Assembly: GCA_029216955.1 (NCBI GenBank)
Contig: JANAVB010031417.1
Coordinates: 16,964,867-17,028,866, forward strand
Direction: 5' to 3'
Source of the DNA: Iris pallida
Lineage: Eukaryota > Streptophyta > Magnoliopsida > Asparagales > Iridaceae
Length of the DNA: 64,000 nucleotides
The notes below the pieces were generated by a model. The model was given only the letters and a program-made list of their open reading frames with translations. It ran no database searches and had not been told where the DNA came from. Shown here piece after piece: positions 40,002 to 51,959 of this stretch (positions are counted from its first letter, which is position 1; each line of letters starts with the position of its first letter). Position numbers and translations under genes: made by a program.

Positions 40002-40803
40002 AGTAATTTCTAAGGGCACCACCATATTTGTTAGGGGACAGTTCTTACTTGAAGGCAGTCCAAGCAGATAAAAAAATTGCTGGAGGACACCCATAATTTA
40101 CTTGGGGGCAGTCCAACTCCCCAAACCCTAATTTCTTCCCTCTTCTCTTTCCTCCTCCTCCTCCTTCCTCCGGCGGCGGCGCCACCACCACTATCAGCAG
40201 CCACCGCCGCCGCCTTCCTCCACCACTACGAGCAGCCACCGCCACCACCACTACCAGCGACGGCGCCACCAACAGCAGAAGGAGCAGCAGCAGAAGGAGG
40301 AGGAGGAGGAGGAGGGCGTGGAGGAGGAGGCGGAGGAGGGCGTGGAGTAGGAGAAGCAGCAGCCACCTCCTCCTTCCCCCTCATCCTTCCTCGACCTCGT
40401 CAACCGTGACTCCCTCTCCCGCGAGCTCCGCCACCACCTCGCCTCCCTCTCCCGCGACTCCCTCGACTCCTACGATTGTATTTCGTCCCCCTCGACTCCC
40501 TCTCCCGCCACCTCCGCCACCACCTCGTCTCCCTCAAGTCCGAGCTCCTCGACCTCGTCAACCGCGACTACACCGACTTCGTCAGCCCATCTCCGAGTAG
40601 CACTGCAACCTTGTTGGCAGTCCTAACATATGTTAGGACTGCCACTAAGTTGGCAGTACTAACGTAGGACTGCCAACTTGCTAGCAGTCCTATGACTGGC
40701 TTGGGCTGCCCCCAAGTAAAAAAGTGGATGATAAACTTGTAATTTTTTTAGAACTTTTTTAGACTGCCCCCAAGTAAAAAGTGTGGTGCCATTAGAAAAA
40801 GCC
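40002..40803. mobile_element. Pack-MULE-like element with captured gene pieces
   Basis: 802 bp flanked by a perfect 9-bp duplication TATTATAAG (39993-40001 and 40804-40812), the Mutator hallmark. The termini are imperfect inverted repeats (TTTCTAAGGGCACCAC against TTTCTAATGGCACCAC), and CTTGGGGGCAGTC words recur inverted inside both ends. The interior is GC-rich and coding-like, unlike the flanks, and holds fragments of a COG2 gene. Confidence 0.8.
40384..40600 (+). pseudogene. Captured COG2 (Golgi complex subunit 2) exon fragments
   Basis: At 40479-40592 the frame reads YFVPLDSLSRHLRHHLVSL, then KSELLDLVNRDYTDFVS. This is the N-terminal conserved stretch of plant COG2, a subunit of the conserved oligomeric Golgi tether. 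A second, rearranged copy lies directly upstream at 40387-40466 (FLDLVNRDSLSRELRHHLASLS). The frame runs into element sequence after SPSPSS, so no COG2 protein is made. It could give a short chimeric peptide. Confidence 0.78.
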
Positions 40804-40866
40804 TATTATAAGTTGTTGACTTTGGACCTATTGTTTTTAGTTCTATTTTTCATTAAAAAAATAAAT

Positions 40867-41607
40867 TGTTGGGAACGAAGCGCGGAAACCGTTCCCCCAA
40901 ATCAGAAAGTCCTGCGAGAGAACCGAGCAAAAGCACACAAACCAAAAACGCCAAACACAATCGCAGACACAAAGATTTTTGACGTGGAAAATCATTGCGG
41001 AAAAAACCACGGGACGATCGGAGTCCAATCCTGAAGAACCTCCACTAATGGAATAAAGAGAATACACCCTCTACAAGCTCCTCCCGATCCAACACGGATC
41101 ACCATAACTCACATGAAAGATGAAAAATTTTGATTGCGGACTCCGAAGAACAAGAGATGCCGAAAAATTATTCAAAGCAATCTCTCATTCACAATAGTCC
41201 TTAATCCTCTCTCTCTCTCTCTCTCTCTCAAGATTGTAAAGCACTCTTATTTTTGAGACGAGTTTACAACTACATGCATCACCCTTTTATAAGCCCTTGG
41301 TAATCCATACATGGAAGGCTAATATATATAAAAACTTCCAATATGCATCAATCATATATTTAATGGAAATCCAATCATAATTGGCTTGCCATAATTGCAA
41401 ACCCAATTATATGGAAAGCTACTATATGAAGGGTCCAATCATAAATATATGATCAAAGTAAATATGGAAATCCAATCATATATTTCCTTACCATATATGT
41501 TCCAAAATAAAATCCATACACTCCCCGAGCTTCTCCGACACACGGATGGCGCTCGTCGCTCTCCGGAGTATTCTCCACATAGGATAAAAATCCCACCCAC
41601 TCCAACA
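40867..41607. mobile_element. Probable solo LTR
   Basis: 741 bp beginning TGTTGGGAACG and ending CTCCAACA. The flanks TAAAT (40862-40866) and CAAAT (41608-41612) match at four of five bases. It contains a CT microsatellite near 41210-41229 and no coding sequence. Orientation and family are undecided, and the ends were chosen by their TG/CA form. Confidence 0.55.
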
Positions 41608-41732
41608 CAAATAACATAGTTCTATTTGGATTTGAGTTTGAACAAATAGAACGGATATTTTTCACCTCAGTCACTGATTTGCACACTATAAATTGACGTT
41701 GAAATTTCAAGAGCGAATCTATATCAAGAGGG

Positions 41733-41737
41733 GAAAT

Positions 41738-41803
<66 letters not shown>
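41733..41803. repeat. (TA)n microsatellite
   Basis: An AT dinucleotide run that directly precedes LTR B. Confidence 0.95.
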
Positions 41804-41807
<4 letters not shown>

Positions 41808-42465
41808 ACCCCCAGTTTTCGAATTAGAGGTATTTTCGTCATTTTCCAAGTTTTATAATTTTTGGGAATTTTATTTGATTTTATATGATTTTTAGGGATT
41901 TGTTTGATTTAGTTTGAATTTTATCCAATTCGGACTTAAGTTGGAGACCCGGGTAGCCTGGACACTAGTGGGACCCACATACTAGCTGGGCTTAGCCCAC
42001 ATACCATCCTAATTAGGCTAGAAACCACAAACCAATACTTCCATGGCTTAACTAGTCATTTTAGAGGCTTAATTAGTTAATTAGAATTAAACCGAAACAA
42101 ACCGAACCAAACCAAATCCGAACCGAACCCAAACTAAGTCTAATGGGTTGGGAGCCTAATGGGTCTCCACCCAAAACCCAATAACCCCCCCCCCCCCCTT
42201 TGGTCGGCCATGTAGGGAGCAACCCCCCTTCTCTTTTCTTCATCTCTAAGTAATCTCTCTCTCTTCATTCATTTCTTTCAAAGCTCCTTCTTCTTCAAGC
42301 AAACCATTCTAGGTATGCCATTAATCCCTCATTTATTTCCTCTTTTACATTTATCTCCTTCACAATAAATGAAGATGAGCTCATTCTCCACCTTTTGACC
42401 ATAGATTTTATAGGTTTTCCTAAAAATCTAGGTTAGAGATTAATTGGGGTTTTCTTAATTAGAGT

Positions 42466-42515
<50 letters not shown>

Positions 42516-42518
<3 letters not shown>

Positions 42519-42683
42519 AGCGGATCGGGAGCCCCGTCCGCGGAGCCCCGCCGAAGCCCCGCTCCCCCTTAGCCGTTGGATCGCGCGGGCGGGGGCGGGC
42601 CCCACGCGGGCCCCGCGCGATCCGATGGTGCAGGGGGGGCGGGGCTTCGACGGGGCTCCGCGGACGGGGCTCCCGATCCGCTC

Positions 42684-42685
<2 letters not shown>
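42516..42685. mobile_element. GC-rich MITE inserted in a (TA)n tract
   Basis: 170 bp. The arms start GGGAGCGGATCGGGAGCCCC and are near-perfect inverted copies over about 50 bp. It is bounded on both sides by pure AT runs, so the target duplication is AT-only and its length cannot be fixed. The combination resembles microsatellite-targeting Micron-type MITEs. Confidence 0.8.
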
Positions 42686-43376
<691 letters not shown>

Positions 43377-44047
43377 AGGAGAAGAGAATTAGAGGAAGAG
43401 AATAAGATTGGAAGGAGAAAAAGATAAGAAGAATAAGAAGAAGGATTAGAAGAATAGGAAGAATTAGAAGAATAGGAAGAATTAGAAGAAGAAGAATTGG
43501 AAGAATAGGAAGAAGGAAAAGAATGAGAAGGAGAAGGGAAGGAAGAGTATTAGTATAGGAATGTGGGAATTTAAATTAGAAAGGTTAGAGAGTGAATAGG
43601 TTTTGGTAAAAGGGTGAAATGGAGCACCGAGTGTCGGAACGCGTTGAAACTTGGAGGAGACCTAGATTAGGTGAATTAGACTTTGTGGGTAGGCTCCCGA
43701 GTTGAAATCGGGATTTTAGAACGACGGTATCGCACCGTACCATTGCGTATCTTGAGATATTCAAGATATCGGCAATAGGCCGTAAGTGGACTGGATGTCC
43801 ACTCTACCTAGGAAGCTTGGTAGGTAACGAATGTATAGGCTAGTATCCTACTACTCTAGGAAGCACGGGTCGAAATACCAAGTGTAGGTAGGCTAACTTG
43901 GTATTCACCTAGGCTAGAAATTTACCTTTGTAAAGGGTAAATTAATATATTGGCCTACGACCAAGATACGGGTTTCGGAGTCCAAGATAGACTTGGATAT
44001 GGATTGTAAGGGTTGGTAATGATTAGAAATAGTCGTCTAGACCTAGT

Positions 44048-44306
44048 CTTGACCTTGGTTGACCACGGTTGACTTTTAGACCAAAAGTCAACTATGGGTC
44101 AACACTTTACCCAATTTAGTCCCAAATTCCATTAAACTTGGACAGTTGACCAAAAGTCAACTGTTAGTCACCATTGACCTAGAGTTGACCAGAGTTGACC
44201 CATTGACCAAAAGTCAACTGTAAGTCAACTTTTGACCTAGTTTGATACGGGTTGACTTCCAATGTTCTTCTATGACCAAGATTGACCTAACTAGACTTGT
44301 CTTGAC
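44048..44306. promoter_or_regulatory. Dense cluster of TTGAC (W-box core) motifs in LTR B
   Basis: I count 12 TTGAC on the plus strand and 5 on the minus strand in about 260 bp, many extended to TTGACC or TTGACT. TTGAC(C/T) is the W-box bound by WRKY factors. Binding here is an inference. Part of the density comes from a repeated GACCAAAAGTCAACT unit. Confidence 0.6.
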
Positions 44307-45555
44307 CTAGAATGACTTAATAGGATTTAATTTGATTTGACTTTACTTCCTAAACATAGTATTGATATGTCTTGTTCTCTATAGGTCCTCGAGACGCTGC
44401 ATTGGATCCGGTAGACATATTTTATCATATCACAGGCGAGTACATTCTTTGATAATTTTTTCCCAATTTATGATAACTGTTATGATTCATGTACTTAGTA
44501 TAGATATGCTTATTCCTGACACATGGTTCTCACGGATTGGTATTCCTGGATCTCGACGAGAGATGTTTCTCCTTCTTAGGTTGGGATGTATTGTGCAAGC
44601 TCCCTTGTAGCTCTTGCACAATATGTGGACACTGATTATAGAGAAGACTTGCTCCCTTCTCATTAGAATTCCGTGCAGTGACGTGTTCTGTTTGGATCCA
44701 TTCTACCTGTTGGGGGTAGGGGGAGTAGTAGCGTATGCCTGTGATCAAATCCATCTTGCAGTCTTGAACAGTATTAGTCATATACCGCACTTATGACTAG
44801 CCAGGCCAGATCTTACAGGTTCCCAAGCCGGTCACAAGCTGAAACTACTACTCACACACATTGGATATATGGCTTACCTTGATTTGTGTACATACCATGA
44901 TTCAGTTCTACTCTAGCTCTACAGCTTACCATGCCATGATACATACATGTACACTCCATGATTTCATTGTATATGCTCTATTTACAGTCTTATAGCTTTT
45001 ATTCTATCTTGAGATATGTTATGAGATATATGTACTCGTTCCATCCTGACCGGATATGTTAAAAATATTACAGATGCTGATGAGGGGGATTACAGTACCT
45101 ACTACGGTCCGGATGACGTAGTGGGCTTAGACTTGGAGACCTTGGTCCAGCAGGGCTTAGCTCCGCCTGACGAGACTTTACCTATTGCTTAGTTAGAGTT
45201 ATTGGTACTGGACCTTGTCTCCAGTTACTTTTGAGACTGTTATATTTTGGCTTGTATTAGAGACTTGGACTTGGACTTGTATATTATTTGTGTTTGGACT
45301 TGACAGGTTATATTTTATTGTCATGTTGTCTTTATCTTTCAATCTTTACTTTACCATCTTAGAGTTGTGATTGAGTACTCATATATTATCATTGCTTGTC
45401 CTCCGTTCGGAGTTGACCATATTCTCGACAGGTTTTTGATATTATATAAAAACTGTTGTTAGAGTAGAAAACCTACAGCGTTTCACGCCGTTTTTACGGT
45501 GAGGGTTGGGCGTTGTTACATACACGTGCCCTTATAGCGGGCGCGGGTCGTGACA

Positions 45556-45807
45556 CATTTTTAGTGGTGGCCCATGCAGGTCCTGAAGTCGTAATTAGTG
45601 CGTTGTCGTAGCGGCACTCGTCTTAGAGTGTTGACTACGAGCCTGTGTTACATATAGGAGGTAGTAGGCTAAGAGTACTCAATCACAGTAGGATCTTTCC
45701 TTACTTATCTTGCTTACCGTCTTTGATATTGATTTACTGTTTTCTAGCTGTCCTCCTTTGATATAATCCTTCTTGTGCCATATTGATATCTTTCTTTCAA
45801 TCTGTCT
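45556..45807 (+). other. Start of element B interior
   Basis: 252 bp after LTR B, including the shared 20-mer at 45563-45582. It is cut by the insertion of element C after TGTCT (45803-45807), which would be C's target duplication. The partner copy is outside the window. Confidence 0.65.
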
Positions 45808-46676
45808 TGTGAGGCCCGCCTCACTGTATCAGTATTTTATACGGATACATAATTATTTGAGCTGTATTTCGTATTTCTTGAATTTTGAGAATATTTAAAG
45901 TTGTTGAATTGTCATTGTACGGATTTCTGACAATTGTCGGGTGACCCGTATACTGGCTTGTTTTATTTATTTTGGTATAAATCATGACTTGGTTTAACTT
46001 GGATTTGGTTTTATTTGGTTCGGTTCCACTTTGACTTGGTTTGGTTTGGTTTCTCATGAGAGAGGTGTATGGTTTAGATTGAGTGGAGAGGAATGAATGG
46101 TGGAGATTGCTTGGACTTGTTATATAAGCCACCTACCACTCTCTCTCCTGCATTATTCATTTTCATTTTCCATCTTCATCTTCTTCTTCTTTCCTTCTTC
46201 ACCAAGGAGGAGAGGCAAGTACACCTTGCCGAACCTTGAACAAATTTACTTTTGATTGTTCCATCTTCTTCCTTGCATGATTCTAAGCATGTTTAGAACT
46301 TGGAGTTTTTGATTTTACCGGGTGGATTCTTGTAGATCTAAGTTTATATTATTTTTGGTTTTCTTGGGTTTTGATCTACCAAACTTACTTGTTTATGAAA
46401 ACTAGTAGTTCCATGTTGTAGAGAATTTAATTTCATGCAGTTTTAGCTTTTGTTTCGCTTGATTTCGACTCCGGATGAGGAAGTTATGGACATTACAAGT
46501 TTTTGGAACTTTCATGGCTGAACTTGCTGTTTGGGGACGATGAACCTCATGCGCCCGGGAGGCCATGCGCCGGGAAGCCATGCGCCGTGAAGTCTCGGCA
46601 ACGCATCCCTTAACTCCGAGCGTGTCATGCACGTAGGTTCCCTACGCGCATGTACTGAAGACGCAACGCGAGTTTC

Positions 46677-47040
46677 CCATGCGCCGATTGTGCAGAAATC
46701 CCATGCGCCGATTCGTGCAGGAATCTCATGCGCCGATTTGTGCAGGAATCTCATGCACCGATTCGTATAGAAATCTCATGCGCCGATTCGTGCAGAAATT
46801 TCATGCGCCGATTCGTGCAGGAATCTCATGCGCCGATTTGTGCAGGAATCCCATGCGCCGATTTGTGCAGGAATCTCATGCGCCGATTCGTACAGGAATC
46901 TCATGCGCCGATTCGTGCAGGAATATCATGCGCCGATTCGTGCAGGAATTCCATGCGCCGATTGTGCAGAAATCCCATGCGCCGATTTGTGCAGGAATTC
47001 CATGCGCCGATTTGTGCAGGAATCCCATGCGCCAAAATTG
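46677..47040. repeat. 25-bp minisatellite, about 15 copies
   Basis: The unit is close to CATGCGCCGATTCGTGCAGG plus AATCT, with period 24-25 and small changes such as TTGTG for TCGTG. The last copy decays at 47027. Because the period is not always a multiple of three, open frames in it have no meaning. Confidence 0.92.
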
Positions 47041-47189
47041 CTCTATTTTACTGTTTTTGCCTGTTTAAGTTGTTTTGTAGCTAGAATCTTGAAAAACTCA
47101 AAACATGAAAGTTGTAGATCTTTTCCTTGGCTTCAAGAATATGTCTCTAGTTATTTTATGTAAGTTTCTCTCATTCATGATAAGGTAAG

Positions 47190-47640
47190 AATAGAACTCG
47201 ATAGTGACCCGCCGTGGTGCACTCATGAAATGATAACTTGACCTGACAATTTGACATGATAACTTGACATGATAATTCTTGATAGTGACCCTGAGCCGCA
47301 GGGCTCCTTCCTGTGCCTCGTCCAGCTATTTAATTATTGTTATTATTCATTATCTCTCTATTGTTATTTGATCTTTACTGATGACTTGTGTCTTGTAACC
47401 TCAGTATAACTTGAGTCTCCTGATTGAATGCTTGCACTATACTGTCCAGCACATGTATCCTAAACTCGACAGTGACCCATAGTGGTGCACTCCTGATTAA
47501 TGACCTGACATGACCTGATAGTGGCCCGTCGTGGCGCACTCTTGACCAGTAAACTTGACATGATAATGACATGATAGTGGCCCGCCGTGGCGTACTCTTG
47601 ACATGATAAACCTGACATGATACTCCTTGAAATACTGTTG
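47190..47640. repeat. Tandem repeat of a GTGGCCCGCCGTGGCGCACTC-type unit
   Basis: About five diverged copies of GATAGTGGCCCGCCGTGG followed by a CTTGACATGATAA-rich spacer. Confidence 0.75.
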
Positions 47641-48224
47641 CGACGGCTAACCTGACCTGACCTGTATAAATGACCTGGACACCGTGGGCAATTGTGCTTG
47701 TACAAATGAACCCGTCATGTCTTGTATCATGTCTAGGACATGAATCCCTGGTTTCTCACGATCAGGGATTCATACTGAATATGGCTAGGATTAATGACTA
47801 GATTGATCAAATAGTTCATGGAGAATTTCCCAGTTACCTGTTGCCCCTTTGGTCCCGGCTTTATATATATATATATACATGGGATTTGTTGCTATCCGTC
47901 GAGATGAGCGCACTTCCAGCCCGCCGTCGAGTGTGGTACCTTAGGACACATGTATCTTACTACAGTGTGTCTGCTATATCCTGCTATCTTTTCCTTTTCT
48001 TGCTGGGATCACTCAGGTAGTAACAAACGGGTAACCGGACTTGGAATTCTCATTGCATCTTGCTAGTAACTAGGACTGTGATAACCCTAGCTAGTTAATG
48101 TAGAAAGCCGTATGCAATGATTGGCCGTGAATGTTGGATGTAGTTCAGTCTGTCTAGTCTTGTCTTGATCTTGTACTTGATTGTTATATGTCCTGATTTC
48201 TTACTTTATCTTGCCGATAAATGG

Positions 48225-48585
48225 TGGGAGAAACCAAGTTCTGTTCAGACGAAGGGTTACAACCCCGGTCCTTGTTTGGTTTACGGGTTGTAACCTGGTT
48301 ATCTGAATAGTCCCATGGTTATCTCATCGTATATCACCTTTCCAGTCTAAGTCTTGTTTAGATCCAGTTCCTAATTGTTTCCAGGATAATGATTGCAATG
48401 ATTGTCACTCTAATGTATTGTACTCTGTATTGTCACTCCCTGTTTGTCACTCTCTGAGTGTCACTTAATGATTGTCACCTTTAGCAATAAATGATCAGAG
48501 ACCAAGTTCTGTTCAGGCGAAGGGTTACAACCTCGGTCCTTGTTTGGTTTAAGGGTTGTAACCTGGCTTCCGGAATAGTACTTTC
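48225..48585. repeat. Direct duplication of about 95 bp in LTR C
   Basis: Two copies (about 48220-48315 and 48487-48580) share ACCAAGTTCTGTTCAG, GAAGGGTTACAACC and GGGTTGTAACCTGG. Each copy also contains an internal inverted GGTTACAACC/GGTTGTAACC pair. Confidence 0.75.
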
Positions 48586-49453
48586 GTCCTCTCTTCGTAT
48601 ATTGCCTAGCTCTAGCTATTTAATATGTTCTCTAGTTACTTTATCTCACCTGTTCATATGACTACTTGCTTTGCATAACTCTTAAAAGATCGTTTGCTTA
48701 ACAAGTCTACTTTTAATTGTGTTTACTAAATGCTTTACTTACTGCCTTCTTATGTTCGGGTTAAGTGCATTGGTACTGCACGAATCTCGATCCTCCTTTA
48801 CTTATTGCTTTCTCTCTCCGTTGATTGCCTATGATTGCTGGTTTTAAGTACATTGTTCGACCTCCTTTGTGGTACTTGCTATTTGGGGTCTGACCCCACT
48901 GGTTTTGCATGGCCAGGTTCTAATAGAAGAGCCCGAAGGATCTACCGCTCCATCTACTCGACGGTGACCAGCCGGAGCACCTGAGTGCCTCAGTGGGTTT
49001 CTTTTTCATTCTCCCACTGATATGTAAATTCTCCTCTTGTAACGTTTAGCCCCGAGCACGTGTTTAGCTCGTGTTTTGGTATTTTCCTTGATATTGTAGC
49101 CTACGGGCATAAACATGATATGTGTATTCTAGACTATAGCTAGTCCTTATCATGTACGACTAATACTCTAGCTAGTCATCAGTTTGGTGGTACTGGCTTC
49201 ATGATCATTCATGTATATATGGTTCGGGACGCCTTACTATTGTATGTATGATGATTGTACTCTTTGCTCTTGTATAATTGCCTGTGATTGAGATACCTAG
49301 GATTGTTAAACCATAGGATTGACTGATGGCTTGTAGAGTAACCCCCATGTCTTGACAGCTTATACGTAATTTCAGAGTATTAACGTACTTTGGGATTGCG
49401 TAGCTGGCTATGTCCGCCCCCGCTCTCCGGTATTCTGGTTCTGGGGCGTGACA

Positions 49454-50209
49454 TGGTTTTAGTGGTGGCCCATGCAGGTCTGAATCTCGATTTTCAGATT
49501 TTTGGGGGTTACCATGTTTAGATATCTCAATCACGATTATCTTTATTGATCTCCTTCGGATTATTCTTTACCTCTGATACTTGAATTGATATCTGTTTTG
49601 ATCATTGATCATTCCTGTTCCCATGATTTGATCCTGTGTCCTTCAACTTTCAAGGGCACTGTTTTTGATCCCTCTGATTATCTTGTTCGTGTTTTGCCGA
49701 GGGCAGCTTAGCATTCTTTAGCCAGGCCAGTTATGGAGGATCAGTCTCAGCATGCAGGCAGAGATATCAGTCCATCTCGATCAACCAGTCTCTTCTGTCT
49801 TCGTATCTTGAGACAGGTGATAAGTTCATGCATCTGTTTCAACTACGATGACACGTCCTGGGTAGAGTCATGTCTTGAACTAAGTCATTGGTACCGACTT
49901 ACCTTGAGGCTTGACTTTTATCTATTTTTGGGAGTCAGCTTAGGCCAGCGAGGACGTTGGTTTCTACACAACTGTCTCAGGAGACATATTGATCCATATG
50001 CCTCCAGCCCTTCTTGATCATGATTGTATTTGTTCTTGTGCATTTATTTACCGCTTACGCATTTAATTACATTACTGATTGTTTTACTTTACTTATATGC
50101 CGTGCTTGATTTATTGAGATTGTTGAGTTCCTGGAGCTTTTGTTTTGTTATCTTGCTCGACTAGCCTCAGGAAATTCCGAGGATGGAATTTTTCTAAGGG
50201 GTGGAGAGT
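49454..50209 (+). other. Interior of element C
   Basis: Contains the shared primer-site 20-mer at 49461-49480. A 94-codon frame starts at 49733 (MEDQSQHAGRDISPSRS), which sits where gag would start but lacks any recognisable Gag domain. The region ends in the purine tract before 50210. Confidence 0.7.
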
Positions 50210-50961
50210 TGTGAGGCCCGCCTCACTGTATCAGTATTTTATACGGATACATATTTATTTGAGCTGTATTTCGTATTTCTTGAATTTTGAGAATATTTAA
50301 AGTTGCTGAATTGTCATTGTACGGATTTCTGACAATTGTCGGGTGACCCGTATACTGGCTTGTTTCATTTATTTTGGTATGAATCATGACTTGGTTTAAC
50401 TTGGATTTGGTTTTATTTGGTTCGGTTCCACTTTGACTTGGTTTGGTTTGGTTTCTCACGAGAGAGGTGTATGGTTTAGATTGAGTAGAGAGGAATGAAT
50501 GGTGGAGATTGCTTGGGCTTGTTATATAAGCCACCTACCACTCTCTCTCCTCCATTATTCATTTTCATTTTCCATCTTCATCTTCTTCTTTCCTTCTTCA
50601 CCAAGGAGGAGAGGCAAGTACACCTTGCCGAACCTTGAACAAATTTACTTTTGATTGTTCCATCTTCTTCCTTGCATGATTCTAAGCATGTTTAGAACTT
50701 GGAGTTTTTGATTTTACCGGGTGGATTCTTGTAGATCTAAGTTTATATTATTTTTGGTTTTCTTGGGTTTTGATCTACCAAACTTACTTGTTTATGAAAA
50801 CTAGTGGTTCCATGTTGTAGAGAATTTAATTTCATGCAGTTTTAGCTTTTGTTTCACTTGATTTCGACTCCGGATGAGAAAGTTATGGCCATTACAAGTT
50901 TTTGGAACTTTCATGGCTGAACTTGCTGTTTGGGGACGATGAACCTCATGCGCCCGGGAGG
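50210..50961 (+). repeat. Element C 3' LTR, first 752 bp
   Basis: Matches 45808-46559 almost base for base, including TATATAAG at 50523-50530. It is interrupted by the Tat insertion after GGAGG (50957-50961). The remainder should follow the Tat element outside the window. Confidence 0.9.
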
Positions 50962-51918
50962 TGTAGGCCTCAAAAATGAAAGTCACGCTGAGTTGATCAG
51001 AACAAGTCACACAGAGTGATCCAAGAAGCAGCACAAAAGATACGCTAAGTTCTGCCTGGCCATCTCCTTTAGAAGTCACGCAGAAACAGCTCAGCCATAC
51101 GTCCGAATCATAATGACTGACAACACAACAGTCGAGAAACGTCTCCTCGTATGCCACGTATGCACAGAATTCGAGAGATCATCGCCGTCTTTTGCGTGAT
51201 TTTCGAAATCTTCCTTAGCAAGACTCACTCTTCACCAAGTTAGCGTGACTTTGGGTCTTATCTTCATTTAATGCGGCTGATAATATAATCAATGTCAGAG
51301 ATTTTGTGTCAGACGAAGCGTGCCAAATCAAGACAGCTGGCGGTTTGCGTGGATTCTGAACCTTCTCCTTCCTCAAATTTGCGTAGATTTTTGAGTTATT
51401 CTTCTCAAAACCTGCGTGAATTCTGAAGTATTCTTCTTCAAAGCTTGCGTGGATTTTGCCTTCAACGAGTCTGTGTCAACGAAACTGCGTGGATTTTTTG
51501 CCTTCAGCAAGACAGCATGGATTTCATTTCAACTGGAGTACGTGGCAGCCATGCCACCGATCTCTCTCTCGCGTGCCCAGTAACTTGCACACGACTCATG
51601 CACTAATGCCATGTGTCCAACAGTTACGGGCCAGGTCCAGTAACTACTCACTAACCCTGCGTGTATTTAGAGTCTGCGTGACTTTTCAAATGCACTAGTG
51701 GTGAGGTAGTTATCTTTTCAGTTACTGTTTTGACTCTATAAATAGAGTTCTTTTTTTTATTCATTGTACAGATACATTGATATCTACTGTCAAAATTTTG
51801 AGAGCTTTTCTTCTTCGCATAGTCCAAGGGATAAAGCGATCGTCTTCTAGATCGGATTCCTACAGTTGTAATTTTCCCAGATACACAACAAATAAAGAGA
51901 ATTTCTTTATGGAAAACA
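50962..51918 (+). repeat. Tat 5' LTR
   Basis: 957 bp, TGTAGGCCTC...GGAAAACA. The TATA box TATAAATA is at 51737-51744, so U3 is about 800 bp. U3 holds at least ten GCGTG words, many in the form TGCGTGGATTT, plus two CACGC words. Confidence 0.93.
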
Positions 51919-51921
51919 AAT

Positions 51922-51939
51922 TGGCGATTCTGCTGGGGA
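51922..51939 (+). promoter_or_regulatory. Tat primer-binding site, tRNA-Arg type
   Basis: TGGCGATTCTGCTGGGGA starts three bases after the LTR. It fits the complement of a plant tRNA-Arg 3' end including CCA, the primer used by Ogre-type elements. Confidence 0.8.
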
Positions 51940-51959
51940 AATCCATCTCCTCTTCTGAG

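Larger units (their letters stand above)
45808..49453 (+). repeat. Element C 5' LTR
   Basis: 3646 bp, beginning TGTGAGGCCCGCC and ending GGCGTGACA. A TATATAAG box at 46121-46128, only 313 bp in, implies a very long R-U5 (about 3.3 kb). That region is full of tandem repeats (46677-47040, 47190-47640, 48225-48585). Confidence 0.88.
45808..50961 (+). mobile_element. Non-autonomous LTR element C (LARD-like), incomplete here
   Basis: 5' LTR 45808-49453, interior 49454-50209, 3' LTR from 50210. The 3' LTR is interrupted at 50961 by the Tat element, exactly where the 5' copy continues at 46560. The interior is only 756 bp and has no gag, RT or integrase. A purine tract AAGGGGTGGAGAG precedes the 3' LTR. 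It must rely on enzymes from another element, perhaps a relative of Tekay or B. Confidence 0.85.

Noticed and set aside
46677..47040. Regular 25-bp repeats that look at first like a CRISPR array
   Set aside because: The units are directly adjacent with no unique spacers, and the context is a plant LTR. It is a minisatellite.
46679..47163. Three overlapping 110-130 codon frames of repeated MRRFVQESHAPI type
   Set aside because: They arise from the 25-bp minisatellite being open in several frames.
50801..51157. 118-codon minus-strand frame in the Tat LTR, repeated at 63653-63877
   Set aside because: It crosses the junction between LTR C and the Tat LTR, and the repeated part is just the LTR copied. 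No TATA box or coding signature.
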